Assembly (NCBI GenBank): GCA_036480375.1
Contig: JAZGGI010000034.1
Span: 62,001 to 126,000 of the forward strand
Reading direction: 5' to 3'
Source: Candidatus Zixiibacteriota bacterium
GTDB lineage: Bacteria > Zixibacteria > MSB-5A5 > GN15 > JAAZOE01
Length of the DNA: 64,000 nucleotides
In this document: positions 44,795 to 54,777 of the stretch, in pieces
Layout of the letters: every line of letters begins with the position of its first letter
Position numbering within the stretch: the first letter of the stretch is position 1
Notes under the pieces: generated by a model
The model's input: the letters and a program-made list of their open reading frames with translations, nothing else
The model's database searches: none
Told to the model about the DNA's origin: nothing
Translations under genes and position numbers: made by a program

Positions 44795-45023
44795 CCTTCC
44801 TGCTACCTTTTCCTATTTTTGTAGAAGAAGAGCTTATGCTTGTCTCAATCTCATCAAATGGGAATGGTCCTCTAATAAACCTATAAACGGGACCGCCGCC
44901 TTTGGCTACGATAAGATCATCGTAGTTGTTATACCCCTTACGATTAGTTCTTCCACCGAAAATACGATAACTTGGTCTGACCTGCCCACTATTCTCCTGG
45001 GATCTATGCACATTTTTTGCCAT
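44784..45023 (-). CDS. 79-aa small protein, candidate RiPP precursor
   Basis: The first gene of the radical SAM cluster. It encodes a 79-aa basic, Gly/Ser/Tyr-rich peptide: a polar N-terminal half (MAKNVHRSQENSGQVRPSY), a middle segment with GGRTN and AKGGGPVYRF, the hydrophobic FIRGPFPFDEIETSI, and a Ser/Lys-rich tail. An AGGGG site stands six bases before the ATG. Position (before an RRE-like gene), size and lack of known fold fit a precursor with leader and core, but no established core motif is seen. It could also be a small structural partner. A TATACT -10-like box lies about 46 bases upstream. Confidence 0.5.
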   Translation of the reverse strand: MAKNVHRSQENSGQVRPSYRIFGGRTNRKGYNNYDDLIVAKGGGPVYRFIRGPFPFDEIETSISSSSTKIGKGSRKDDE

Positions 45024-45200
45024 CGTACACCCCTATAATTTATTTACGAAATTCTATTTTCTTTGGGCAGTATAATTGACTATGCATAAGCAAGCTACTA
45101 AATAAAATATATGCTTCAACCGCCCATTGTCAAGCGATAACTGGGCCAAAGGTGATCTTCTACGTTCCTTGGAACTGATTTCTATTTCCATATATCGGCA

Positions 45201-45242
45201 GACACAATTTCAAACTTTATTGACACAATTTCGGATTTTATT
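45201..45242. repeat. Two tandem 21-bp operator-like repeats
   Basis: GACACAATTTC starts both units, which agree at 18 of 21 positions and lie exactly two helical turns apart. An inverted partial copy (GCAATTGTC) follows at 45245. About 180 bases upstream of the RiPP-like operon start; a regulator site is inferred. Confidence 0.5.
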
Positions 45243-45497
45243 ATGCAATTGTCAAGGACGTATGTAAACAAAATAACTCAATGACGTAATCCCTTTTTAT
45301 TCAATAAATTAGATGCATATAATCTCTTTGCAAAATTGTCTATCTACCTCGCTAATTAAGCATTAGATGACATTCTCCCACAATGTATCCTCGTTGATGA
45401 ATTTGGCTTTTATTTCCATCATTTTTGGTCCATACGATCATTGAACAGGCCTCATAGCTCTTTAGGCTATCGGGTGCCGGTTCCAAAAGCAATTAAA

Positions 45498-45529
45498 CCT
45501 CAGCCAATCCTGACAAAAATGGCTGGAGG
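45498..45529. other. Inverted repeat downstream of hsdR
   Basis: CCTCAGCCA pairs with TGGCTGGAGG apart from one bulged base, with a 13-base loop. No T-tract follows on either strand, so it is not a classical terminator. Confidence 0.35.
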
Positions 45530-45667
45530 ACTAACTTAGAATGTGGTACAATAACTGGGGGCAGGTCAACTTTTCTAAGCTCTCCGCGGTACTATTCAGT
45601 CATTATTTCATGCCGTCTCCTGGTTGGCGCGAACATCCATTCGCCGAAAACGCTATATTATTTAGCC

Positions 45668-48600
45668 TCATGCTGCCGCATACACACTTCGCCCAGCTCC
45701 ATAGTAGGCGTCATAGACGTGCTGGAATATGGCTGTAGTTTTTTGATCAAATAGCTCTGGAGTGTAAACACTCGGCAATCCCTCGTCTAGAAGTTTCTCA
45801 ATGGTCACCCGCACTTCTGCGCGGGCCTGCTGGCGTTTACGCCAATCGAGTACCAGCTTGCCTTCCTTGAGAGTGATCAGCAGCTCCTGGGCCGTGGCTT
45901 TGACCTTTTCCCGGTCCGCCTCGCTCATTTCAATGTTGGGCTTGGTCAGGAGATCGAAAAGCACCAACTCCTCTTCAGTAAGCTGTTCGCCCACGGCCCG
46001 GAGTTCTTCTTTATCCAGACTCTTGGCAAAGGCCACCAGTTGTTGGAAGAACTCCTCGGCATTGAGGCTGCCCGCGTTGTAGGCGTCAATCATCGCCTGG
46101 AAACGCTCCAGATAATCAATACGCGTGCGGTTGAGTCGAACCATTACCATCAGCTTTATCGATATCTTTCCTTTGAGCCTCTCGTTTAAAGTACGTTTAC
46201 GGCTTGTCTTGAATCTCTCGGCCAGTGCCTCAAAGTCTATGTTACTGAGATCAATTAAATGGTCATCGCTTTCGGGTGGACCTGTCTCGCGAATGACATA
46301 GCCTTCGGTAGCGATGGAACGATCGAGCAATCCCTCCACCTGCTGCATAACTTTTGAGATGTCCGCCACCGGGGTCAGCGCGCGGATTTTCTCGGTGATG
46401 ACATGTATGGGTGTCACCTCGGCGGCAAATTCCCGTGCGGCGGGATCAGGTAGCACCGCCTTATACAGCCTCCTCACCGTGTTGGCCAGGTCGAGAAAGC
46501 GGCGCTTAATCTCCTCGGAAGCTACCAGCGCTTCCACTGCATCATCGAGCAGGCCGATGCGGACGAATCCCTCGGCATTCCGGATGGCCGTAAGGTCCAC
46601 CTCCTGTCCCAAACACAGGGCTTGGGTTTCCTCCAGTGCCTGCCGCAATGCCGCTACCAGAGCCTTCTTATCCTCCACCGGCTTATTACCACCGCCACCC
46701 GCACCGTAAATAGCCAGCGCCCGCTCCAGATTGCGGAAGACACCAGTGTAGTCCACGATCAGACCGTTTACCTTGTCGGCATAAACGCGGTTGGCCCGAG
46801 CGATGGTTTGCATCAGCGTATGGTTGCGCATTGGCTTATCAAGGTAAAGCGTCGAGCATATTGGCACATCAAAACCGGTCATCCACATGGCGCATACGAA
46901 AACCAGTCGGAAAGGATCGTCCGGGTTCTTGAACTTGGTTTCCAGGTCCTCTTCGACCATGCGTTTGCGATGTGGGCGGATGTCCAAACCTTTTTCGGCC
47001 ATGTCCGCGATTTCGTTCTGCCCCTGAGATACCACGACCGCCATATCGGTTTCTGCCATATAGGCGATTAGGTTTTCAATCTCCCGCCGGTTGTCTTCGC
47101 TCGCCTCGGTCAGTTCCGTCTGTAACGCTTCGATTTTTGCCGCCCAGTGTTTTTTCACCTTGTCAAACATGCGGATAGCAGTGGCCTTGTCGATACAGAT
47201 TATCATGGCCTTGCCATGAATGCCCCGCCCTGTGAAATGCCCAACCAAGTCTTCTGCAACCGCCTCCAAACGTTCATCGCGGGTAATTAGATGGTACTCG
47301 CGGGCAAACTCCCGCTCCAGCTTTTTCTCCTTCGACTCGTCAAGTTCGGCCTCTTCCAGCAGGCGCTCCATGTCCTCGTTAAGGTCCTCATTGACCAATT
47401 GCAGTTCGGGGATACGGTTCTCGTAATAAAGCGGCACTGTCGAGCCGTCGGCCACAGACTGCTGGAAATCATACACGCTGATATAATCGCCGAAGACTTG
47501 ACGGGTTTTTTCCTCGCCCACAATCAGTGGCGTTCCGGTGAAGGCCAGGAAGGCGGCATTAGGCAAAGCCGTGCGCATGTTCAGAGCCAGCATGTCATAT
47601 TGGCTGCGATGAGCCTCATCGGTAACTACAATAATGTCATCACGATTGGAAGCCTCCTCCTGCTCCCGAAACTTGTGAATCAGGGTGAAGATATAGCGGT
47701 GATCCTCGCCAAGCAATTGTCGGAGATGGGAACAGCTTTCTGCCTGGGCGCGGCCTTCCGTCACTACCCCGGACGAGACGAAGTTTTTGTATATCTGTCC
47801 GTCCAGCTCTTTACGGTCTGTGACGATCACGAAGGTCCAGTTACCCGGAATCTTTCGCAACACCTTCTGTGCAAAGAAAATCATCGAAACGCTTTTGCCA
47901 CTACCCTGGGTATGCCAGAAAACCCCCAGTTTACCTTCCCGCTGGCGGATTTCGGTCAAAGCCTCCAGCGCATTGTTGACCCCCAAATATTGATGATTTT
48001 TAGCCGTCAACTTGATCAATCCGCCCGAGGCTTCCTGAAACAGTGTGAAGTTTTCCACTAAATCCAACAACCGCGATGGCTTACAAATACCACGTAGCAT
48101 GGTCTCAAGTGACACGCGGCCGGCCTCGTCCTCGCTTCCCACCTTCTTCCACTCGTTGAAATGTTCCCATCCGGCCGTAACGCTGCCTACTCGACTTTGG
48201 CTTCCGTTGGAAAGGATAATTAGGGCATTAGGCCAAAAAAGCTGAGGTATGGTGTCTTTGTAGTCGCGCAGATTGCCAGCAAAGGCTGTCTCCAGACGAC
48301 GGTGAACGGCCTTGAGTTCGATCAGGATCAGCGGCAGGCCGTTGACAAAACCCACCAAGTCGGCGCGGCGGGTGTGCATCTCGCCGGTAACCCAGAACTG
48401 GGAGCAGAGCAGAAAGTCGTTGTTCTCCGGGTTATCGAAGTCAATTAAACGCAGCACCTCCACTGTCTCGCCGCCCCCTTCAGGGTCGGGAATGGGAACG
48501 CGCACGCCATCTTTAAGCAAATGGTAAATCTCGCGGTTTGCGGCTGCCATACTCAGGCGCGAGCGGTCGCGGGTCAGTTCTTCAATAGCTTGGCCAATCG

Positions 48601-48808
48601 CCTCAGGCGACGCTTCGGGATTGAGCCTTTGCAGGGCCGGGAGGAGCCCGGAGATGAGGATGACTTCAGCCCGCGTCTCGCGGCCCATTGTGCTCGCTCC
48701 AGAGTCGAACTCGTGATACGCATTGACCGTCTCCCATCCCAACTTCGCCAGCAATTCAATGGCTGGTTGCTCGACTAAGGCGTCTTCGGTATAACCAGTG
48801 GGCGTCAA
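45668..48808 (-). CDS. hsdR: Type I restriction enzyme, HsdR subunit
   Basis: A 1046-aa motor/nuclease subunit. The N-terminal PD-(D/E)xK nuclease is visible as RADLVGFVNGLPLILIELK with D150, E164 and K166. The SF2 translocase has Walker A QGSGKS (301-306), DEAH (397-400), AFTGTP (about 422-427) and motif VI-like TIARANRV. The C-terminus is helical, as needed for binding HsdM. The length fits HsdR. The ATG overlaps the DUF262 gene's stop by four bases. Its base composition is clearly GC-richer than the flanking island genes, a sign of separate transfer. It is the last gene of the operon. Confidence 0.95.
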   Translation of the reverse strand: MTPTGYTEDALVEQPAIELLAKLGWETVNAYHEFDSGASTMGRETRAEVILISGLLPALQRLNPEASPEAIGQAIEELTRDRSRLSMAAANREIYHLLKDGVRVPIPDPEGGGETVEVLRLIDFDNPENNDFLLCSQFWVTGEMHTRRADLVGFVNGLPLILIELKAVHRRLETAFAGNLRDYKDTIPQLFWPNALIILSNGSQSRVGSVTAGWEHFNEWKKVGSEDEAGRVSLETMLRGICKPSRLLDLVENFTLFQEASGGLIKLTAKNHQYLGVNNALEALTEIRQREGKLGVFWHTQGSGKSVSMIFFAQKVLRKIPGNWTFVIVTDRKELDGQIYKNFVSSGVVTEGRAQAESCSHLRQLLGEDHRYIFTLIHKFREQEEASNRDDIIVVTDEAHRSQYDMLALNMRTALPNAAFLAFTGTPLIVGEEKTRQVFGDYISVYDFQQSVADGSTVPLYYENRIPELQLVNEDLNEDMERLLEEAELDESKEKKLEREFAREYHLITRDERLEAVAEDLVGHFTGRGIHGKAMIICIDKATAIRMFDKVKKHWAAKIEALQTELTEASEDNRREIENLIAYMAETDMAVVVSQGQNEIADMAEKGLDIRPHRKRMVEEDLETKFKNPDDPFRLVFVCAMWMTGFDVPICSTLYLDKPMRNHTLMQTIARANRVYADKVNGLIVDYTGVFRNLERALAIYGAGGGGNKPVEDKKALVAALRQALEETQALCLGQEVDLTAIRNAEGFVRIGLLDDAVEALVASEEIKRRFLDLANTVRRLYKAVLPDPAAREFAAEVTPIHVITEKIRALTPVADISKVMQQVEGLLDRSIATEGYVIRETGPPESDDHLIDLSNIDFEALAERFKTSRKRTLNERLKGKISIKLMVMVRLNRTRIDYLERFQAMIDAYNAGSLNAEEFFQQLVAFAKSLDKEELRAVGEQLTEEELVLFDLLTKPNIEMSEADREKVKATAQELLITLKEGKLVLDWRKRQQARAEVRVTIEKLLDEGLPSVYTPELFDQKTTAIFQHVYDAYYGAGRSVYAAA

Positions 48809-50919
48809 TGTTCGCTCCCATTCCCCATTTGACGGTCAAAGGACTGGCGCACCAATGCTATAATATATGGTAGCTCCTCAACCGAGGTGAAACCGACTTC
48901 CACATCACCATTACCCCAGCGACTGACATTGGTAACATCCCGACAGAGGCCGCGAGGATCGTTAATATCAGCAAAATGCATATTTAGCGCCAACCTCAAT
49001 CGCTTTGCCTGTGGTATTACATCGACAAAGTTGGTTTCGGCCTTGTAGGCCACATAGAGTTTTAGAAACTCCTCGCTTACTGCTGGATCGAGTGCCAAAA
49101 CCTCTTTACGAAATGCCGCAAAAAGTTCTTGTCCCAAGCCACTGAGGAGATGAGGATGATCATCGATTGAATAGCCTGTTGTTGATTCTACCTTGGGCCG
49201 ATAGGCGGTCAGGATATCGGCATCCAGTTTTGGGGCACGCCATACTTCTACTACCGAATCCTTCAATCGTTGGGCGCGCGCTTTGATCGTTTCTTCATTC
49301 CAATTCTCAAGCTGACCAAGATCCTGGTTTAGTTTAAGCGGGCTTTCCTTAAAGCCACCCTGCATATTGCGTTTCTCGCCAAAAGTCCGGTCACCATATT
49401 CCGAATTGTATCCGGTCAGAGTCAGGTTGCCGAGGGTATGGAGCCAGGTATCTCGGATACGTTCCCATTCCGTGCCCAGAGCTTCTTTCCACTCTTTGGA
49501 AAGCTTTTCATTCTGAGGCAGGATATGCTCAATGGTATATTCGGCCACCTCAACGCGCTCCTTACGGCCATAGTTTTCCAGCCGCCTCAGCCAGTAACTG
49601 CAACTCCTGAAATTGTAGAGATTACGCACCGGCAATTCCCGTTTGAACTCCTCATCATTCGGGAAACGCCGATAGGAAGGAAGCAGAAGCAAATGGGCCT
49701 GAACGCTTTCCAGATAGCGGTCTTTTTTCAGAGCCTTTGTAAAGGTAGCGAAGGTCTTGTTGAGCGAATTAGTGGGGATGGCGCAGACGGCCCGGCGGAA
49801 GACATAAGATTCAATGAATCGCACCGTCGACACAAAATCATTCTTCGATAATATGTCCTTCGTATAATCGTGATAAAGTTCCAATAGGAAGGGATACGCC
49901 ACATCCACCTTGAGCTCACGCAGGTCGCGAAAGGCGAGCTTGAGGTTTTGATCAGTCTCGGCTCCCAAAGCCATGGCACAAAAATAACGCGCAAAGTCTC
50001 GAATGTCGAAAACTAATGACTCCACCCCTGCCTCCGCTATAATAGGGGAGCGGGCATGAGCCTTAAAGGCATCGTATACGGCGTCCAATTTTGGAATATC
50101 GCCGGTCTTAACCGTCAAATAATGTCGCATGAAGCTGTCGAAGTGGGTGCCGTAGGCCTCCTGCCCGAAGTCCAGTTCCATAGGCCGCCAGAAATTCTCA
50201 TAAAGGCGAATCTGCAAGTCCGGCTCCAGGCCCATCAAAATGAAGTTGCGGATTAAATCAGCCTGGGTTAGTTCCCGCCCGGTGGAGTTCATACTTTCAA
50301 AGATTAATTGCGAATTGTCCTGATCCCGGTTTAGCGCAATGTCCACAACCACCAGCTTGGCAATCCCATTGCATAGTGCGGTAAGATCACCCGCACATCC
50401 AGCAATCCATGTTTCAAAGAGTTTATAGTTCTCCGCGATACGCCGAGAATAATCTTTGGGTTGTTCGTTTCCGGTTACAACGGCAAGAAGCGAATCTTTG
50501 TCAGTCTGGGATAGAATTAGTTTATAATGACGCTCGTCTTTTTCTTCCGGGTTGATGAGATAGTAATTGCGTAACTTCCGGGGTGAGAAGCCCTCAACCG
50601 GTTCCCGGTCTTCATCCGGCAGATTATCCAGAGCCTTCGCCACTGCGGCTATCAGCAGCGCCATCGTGGTCAGGCGTTGTTGGCCATCAATAACCAGAAG
50701 CGGCGACTGGTACGTCACCTGATACAGTCCCTTTTCTATATAGACGATGGAGCCGACAAAATGAGCAGACACCTTTTCGTTACTGCCGGTGCGCAGGATA
50801 TCGTCCCAGAGCTGCCTGCACTCACGCTCGGTCCAAGAATATGTGCGCTGGTAAATGGGAATAACAAACTGAGGTGACTTCTTTATAAAGTCTAAAAATC
50901 TTGCTTCGGTAGCTTTCAT
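48805..50919 (-). CDS. DUF262/DUF1524 (GmrSD-like) protein inside the hsd operon
   Basis: A 704-aa protein from the ATG at 50919, which overlaps the hsdS stop as ATGA; the longer frame to 51066 lies inside hsdS and is not used. The DUF262 half (FVIPIYQRTYSWTERECRQLWDDI and LLVIDGQQRLTTMALLIAA) is a ParB-like domain that hydrolyses or senses nucleotides in GmrS and BrxU. The C-terminal half has the DUF1524 HNH-type nuclease pattern (YTIEHILPQN, LGNLTLTGYN and a later R-N motif). Such proteins restrict DNA with modified bases. Its stop overlaps hsdR by four bases, so it is translated within the type I system. It may widen restriction to modified phage DNA. Confidence 0.9.
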   Translation of the reverse strand: MKATEARFLDFIKKSPQFVIPIYQRTYSWTERECRQLWDDILRTGSNEKVSAHFVGSIVYIEKGLYQVTYQSPLLVIDGQQRLTTMALLIAAVAKALDNLPDEDREPVEGFSPRKLRNYYLINPEEKDERHYKLILSQTDKDSLLAVVTGNEQPKDYSRRIAENYKLFETWIAGCAGDLTALCNGIAKLVVVDIALNRDQDNSQLIFESMNSTGRELTQADLIRNFILMGLEPDLQIRLYENFWRPMELDFGQEAYGTHFDSFMRHYLTVKTGDIPKLDAVYDAFKAHARSPIIAEAGVESLVFDIRDFARYFCAMALGAETDQNLKLAFRDLRELKVDVAYPFLLELYHDYTKDILSKNDFVSTVRFIESYVFRRAVCAIPTNSLNKTFATFTKALKKDRYLESVQAHLLLLPSYRRFPNDEEFKRELPVRNLYNFRSCSYWLRRLENYGRKERVEVAEYTIEHILPQNEKLSKEWKEALGTEWERIRDTWLHTLGNLTLTGYNSEYGDRTFGEKRNMQGGFKESPLKLNQDLGQLENWNEETIKARAQRLKDSVVEVWRAPKLDADILTAYRPKVESTTGYSIDDHPHLLSGLGQELFAAFRKEVLALDPAVSEEFLKLYVAYKAETNFVDVIPQAKRLRLALNMHFADINDPRGLCRDVTNVSRWGNGDVEVGFTSVEELPYIIALVRQSFDRQMGNGSEH

Positions 50920-52226
50920 ATTTCGACCTCCTCGGGAAAGGCAATATCTAACTCCAAAACATCTATCTCGCCGGATATGAGCTTGGGCAACAGCAGATCG
51001 CGGGTGCGGCGGAGGGTAGTGTTTTTTCGGCCAAAAGTAGCGATCTCTGAAAACAATGGAACACACAGGTCACAAAAGCGTTCCTGCAAATCCGCCGGTG
51101 GCACGCAACGATTTACCTTCTCAAGGTAATCTGACCATTTGAAATTAGAAATTCCAGTAGACTGTACTTGGTATTGCTCTATCTCACCAGATACATAAGC
51201 ATCCAAGAAAGATAAGTAAAGAAGCTCGGACGCATATTGCTGTGAATCTGGCCGAATCCGTTTACAAAAACTAGCGCATATTACAGAGTCACCATTAAAG
51301 GCTGCGAACAGTTCAGATGATATTAATAAGGATCTACCTAACGGTTGGTCTTTACTACCACCAGACACTTCAAAAATAATATCACCCGGCATGAGACAAC
51401 GTGATTTCAAGTTCGATGTTGTATGATACCTGAAAGGGACCTTTGAACAATTGCAGAAACGCGCATCTGGAATATCTGTGCCACGAATTACCCATGCAGG
51501 CACGGTGTGCCTCTCATCTGCGACATCCTTCCCCCATCCACCGCCAATATGCTCCGCTATGAGTGAGCCGAGCGCCTTCACCTCCCACCCTTCTGGAATC
51601 CGGCCGAGGGGAGAATCGGTGAAGCGGGCGTGCTGGTGGCCGGGGAAGCGGAACTTGACGAACCACTCGCGGTAGAGGTTCTGCGCCATCTCCTCCAGAA
51701 TCTTGATCCGCTGCAGGTTGTTCTCAATCAGGTCGTCGTAGGCCGAGAGTATCGCCGCGATCTTCCGTTGGGTGGATAAGGAGGGGACGCGGATGTCAAC
51801 TTCGGAAAGGCGCCCTCGTGCCAATTCTGTTTGACCCGTTGCTCCTTCACCCAGAGTCTCAATATACTTTTCGGCATCGAATAAAGCATAGCCAAAGTAC
51901 CTGCCATCTAGTTGTTCAAGATCGGGTCTTACGATTGTGACGTGAGAGTCAACAATCGTGCTATTGACTGGTTTGAGGATTTGGGCCACCCGTCCCAAAG
52001 TTCCAACACCTGTAGAGTTAACGAGTCCATCCCATTGACATACGAACTTCTCGGGCTTAACCGATGTTTTCTCACTGTCAGAAAATCGAATCCTGCTGAA
52101 ATCAACGCGCTGCTCCCGAATGCATCGCTGATTAATCACGACATAACCGTTCTCGTCGTACTTTGGTGAGATTCCACGAGATATAAACGTTGTAACCTCG
52201 GATAGGGGCTTTTTACTTGCCATCAT
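50916..52226 (-). CDS. hsdS: Type I restriction enzyme, specificity subunit HsdS
   Basis: A 436-aa protein with two target-recognition domains and two conserved helical spacers. The first spacer reads [49 protein letters not shown], and the second ends [49 protein letters not shown] (only parts are quoted as motifs). This two-fold layout is diagnostic for HsdS. It determines the bipartite DNA sequence recognised by HsdM and HsdR. Its start overlaps the hsdM stop by four bases and its stop overlaps the DUF262 start by four bases. The central TRDs are AT-richer than the spacers, as expected for exchanged specificity segments. Confidence 0.94.
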   Translation of the reverse strand: MMASKKPLSEVTTFISRGISPKYDENGYVVINQRCIREQRVDFSRIRFSDSEKTSVKPEKFVCQWDGLVNSTGVGTLGRVAQILKPVNSTIVDSHVTIVRPDLEQLDGRYFGYALFDAEKYIETLGEGATGQTELARGRLSEVDIRVPSLSTQRKIAAILSAYDDLIENNLQRIKILEEMAQNLYREWFVKFRFPGHQHARFTDSPLGRIPEGWEVKALGSLIAEHIGGGWGKDVADERHTVPAWVIRGTDIPDARFCNCSKVPFRYHTTSNLKSRCLMPGDIIFEVSGGSKDQPLGRSLLISSELFAAFNGDSVICASFCKRIRPDSQQYASELLYLSFLDAYVSGEIEQYQVQSTGISNFKWSDYLEKVNRCVPPADLQERFCDLCVPLFSEIATFGRKNTTLRRTRDLLLPKLISGEIDVLELDIAFPEEVEI

Positions 52227-53776
52227 TCCTTCTCCAACAACTTGACCACGTTCTCCGCGATCCGCTCTTCCAGTTCCCGCGCCTCGACATTGAGGACCTC
52301 CAGTTCCTCGTTCAGTTCCCCCAGCCGCTCATTAAAGTCAAAGTCGTCCTCGGTGCGGTCGGCTACGCCCACATAGCGGCCGGGATTGAGGCTCCAACCC
52401 TGGGATTCGATCTCGTTCAGCGTTGCCACCTTGCAAAGTCCTGCCACATCGGCATACTTGGGTTTCTTGCCGAAGTTTTCGGTCAGCAGTTCGAAGCTGC
52501 CGTGCAAATTCTCCGGTTCCTCGCCTCGGTAGAACCGGGCGATGTTGGCCAAAAACTCAATCTGTGCCGGGGTCCAGTCGCGGTGAGCGCGGTCGATCTG
52601 GCGGTAGAGGTGGCGGGCGTCGATAAAGAGAACCTTATCGGCGCGGTCGGTCTTGCGCTTGCTATTGTCGAAAAACCATAGGGTACAGGGCAGGGTCACG
52701 GTGTAGAAGAAGTTGGAACCGACGGCCACCATCACATCCACGGCGTGAGCTTCGATGAGCTGTTTGCGGATGTCCAGTTCCGAGCCGCGGGCGTCGGAGG
52801 CGGAGTTGGCCATGACGAATCCGCCCCGGCCGGTGTCGCTCAGAGCACTGTGGAAAAGTTGAATCCAAATGTAGTTGGCGTTGTCGGTGCGTGGCAGGCC
52901 GAAGGGAAAGCGCGGGTCGTCCTTGAGCCGGTCCTTGTCAACCCGATTTACATTAAAAGGCGGATTGGCCATTACGAAATCGAACTTGCCAGTGGAGCGA
53001 TGCAAATCTTCATAGTAAGAGTTGCCCTGACGGATGTCGCCAGCAAGTCCATGCACGGCGAGGTTCATCTTGTTCAGCCTGACAGTTTCAGCAACCCTTT
53101 CCTGTCCGTATATGCTCAGTTCGGCGCCAGGATTCTTTTTGCGTTCCTCAACAAATCGGGCGCTCTGTACGAACATGCCGCCTGAGCCGCAGGCCGGGTC
53201 GAAGATGCGCCCATGGAATGGTTCGATAATACCAACAATAAGCTGGACGATGGCGGTAGGGGTGAAGAACTCGCCGCCCTTCTGGCCCTCACTCATGGCG
53301 AAGTGGCCAAGGAAGTATTCGTATATCTTGCCGAAAGCGTCTCCCTCGATATCCATGGGGACGGAGTTCATGGTCTTGAGCAGTTCTTTAAGCAGGGCGT
53401 TTTCAAAGCGGTTGTAGGTCTTGGGCAAGACGCCCTTGAGGTCGGGATTATCCGCCTCGATGGCGCGCATGGCGTCATTGATGGCCGCGCCAATGTTGGA
53501 TCCCTCCGGCAATTTAATCAGTGCCGAGAAACGTGCTGCTTCGGGCAAATAGAGCACCCCCCGAGCCTGATAGTCGGCAGGGCCAATCTTCCGCCGTCCG
53601 CCGCCAGTGCCGGTCAATTCCATTGCCGCCGTCTGGAACTTGTGGTCGGCATATCGCAAAAAAACCAGTCCTAACACGGGGACAGAATATTCAGAAGATT
53701 TCAGTTTGGAATTAGCCCGCAGTTCGTCTGCAGCTGCCCACAGGCGGGCCTCAATCTGGTTGCCATTATGATTCAT
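52223..53776 (-). CDS. hsdM: Type I restriction enzyme, methyltransferase subunit HsdM
   Basis: A 517-aa N6-adenine methyltransferase, starting at the ATG at 53776 with GGGAGGAAGG directly upstream (the frame is open to 53836). The N-terminal HsdM_N helical domain ([29 protein letters not shown]) is followed by the SAM-binding motif [15 protein letters not shown] and catalytic NPPF (in [10 protein letters not shown]). The C-terminus is a coiled coil. It is the first gene of hsdM-hsdS-DUF262-hsdR. The gene is notably GC-rich against its neighbours. A promoter should lie within 53777-54055, but no clear pair was seen. Confidence 0.95.
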   Translation of the reverse strand: MNHNGNQIEARLWAAADELRANSKLKSSEYSVPVLGLVFLRYADHKFQTAAMELTGTGGGRRKIGPADYQARGVLYLPEAARFSALIKLPEGSNIGAAINDAMRAIEADNPDLKGVLPKTYNRFENALLKELLKTMNSVPMDIEGDAFGKIYEYFLGHFAMSEGQKGGEFFTPTAIVQLIVGIIEPFHGRIFDPACGSGGMFVQSARFVEERKKNPGAELSIYGQERVAETVRLNKMNLAVHGLAGDIRQGNSYYEDLHRSTGKFDFVMANPPFNVNRVDKDRLKDDPRFPFGLPRTDNANYIWIQLFHSALSDTGRGGFVMANSASDARGSELDIRKQLIEAHAVDVMVAVGSNFFYTVTLPCTLWFFDNSKRKTDRADKVLFIDARHLYRQIDRAHRDWTPAQIEFLANIARFYRGEEPENLHGSFELLTENFGKKPKYADVAGLCKVATLNEIESQGWSLNPGRYVGVADRTEDDFDFNERLGELNEELEVLNVEARELEERIAENVVKLLEKE

Positions 53777-54055
53777 CCTTCCTCCCAAGGGCCGGATAAT
53801 ATACCTGCCAAGATTCGTCGAGTCCTTTCCGGACATGGCTCACCTTTGAAGAGGGTTGAACTCTCTCTGCTTTTCAAGCAAAAATGGGCAAGGCTGCCTC
53901 ATAATTGTGTCCATCTTTTCCCAAATCACGGAGCCATATCTTAAATTATTTGTAAATACTTTAACTATATAAGATAACCCACGCAATTGAAGATGTCAAC
54001 TCTGAGAACGCCCGAAAGCTCAATTGAATCTTCTGAATACAGGGGTCAGCCGGAA

Positions 54056-54604
54056 TCAAGTCCTGTTGATAAGCTTCAAGGCGGCAAGCGCGGCTTTGAC
54101 ATCTCCGGCCGCCAATTGAGATCTCAGTAGAAACGGATTTTTCAGCAGGGCATCAATGGTTTTATCGTGTTCTTTCTGGCATTTATAGGTTAGATTATAA
54201 CAATGTCTGCACCCGAAATATTTACCGTTCGGGGGCAAGTATAACTTCCCTACCCTTCTTTGGCAGATCCGATTTTCAACCACACATGGACAGATAAACC
54301 AATATCGCCTGCCACCGAAATAACAAGGCGTAGTTGTCAAATCAATTCGATAATTAAAACTTTGGGATTCCTCCTGGTGCTGATCTATGAGAGTATACGT
54401 CATCTCAAGATAAAGATTCTCGTGGAGATCACTCCTAACCCAGTATCCAAAGCTGCAGATCACTTTCCCTTGTCTATTTCTATATTGTAAACTCCAATAT
54501 TTCCCTGGCCCACCCTTGAAGACTCCGTCTTTGGACATTTTGATCACATCCAAAGCCCAACATTGTTCAACCGTTTTTCGATTTGACCATTCCCACCTGC
54601 CCAT
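54056..54604 (-). CDS. Element-associated Zn-ribbon protein of unknown function
   Basis: A 182-aa protein; the ATG at 54604 is chosen because AGGAGGAGC lies just before it (the frame is open to 54664). The N-terminal part (GRWEWSNRKTVEQC) and a β-rich middle lead to a zinc ribbon with WFICPC-x6-CQRRVGKLYLPP and YFGCRHCYNLTYKCQKE, a signature I associate with a conserved hypothetical family on bacterial integrating elements. No enzymatic motif is visible. It is separate from the primase operon by a 113-base gap after a broken gene. Probably an element housekeeping gene. Confidence 0.7.
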   Translation of the reverse strand: MGRWEWSNRKTVEQCWALDVIKMSKDGVFKGGPGKYWSLQYRNRQGKVICSFGYWVRSDLHENLYLEMTYTLIDQHQEESQSFNYRIDLTTTPCYFGGRRYWFICPCVVENRICQRRVGKLYLPPNGKYFGCRHCYNLTYKCQKEHDKTIDALLKNPFLLRSQLAAGDVKAALAALKLINRT

Positions 54605-54777
54605 TCGCTCCTCCTGGATTTGTTTTATCAGATTTTTACCTAAATCATTACACAAAATGTGCACTTTCAGGTAATCTCAAATTACTGTAATTCGTTAATT
54701 AGTAGAGCGTTATGGTTGAATTGCGCCATTTCCGGTTTGTGCACAATTTGTCCACTCATTTACGAAACGAAGCCAAG

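Larger units (their letters stand above)
45024..45667. other. Long intergenic region between the RiPP-like cluster and hsdR
   Basis: A 644-base AT-rich stretch. Its right-hand part is downstream of hsdR and its left part is the leader of the RiPP-like operon. It contains a TATACT (45069-45074, minus strand), tandem 21-bp repeats (45201-45242) and an inverted repeat (45498-45529). No gene was recognised. Confidence 0.55.

Noticed and set aside
45541-45738. Plus-strand ORF of 65 codons next to hsdR
   Set aside because: It overlaps the hsdR 3' end, has no ribosome site and shows no recognisable motif.
50920-51066. Longer start for the DUF262 protein
   Set aside because: It would lie within hsdS coding sequence; the ATG at 50919 has GAGGAGG upstream and the same ATGA junction as the other operon genes.
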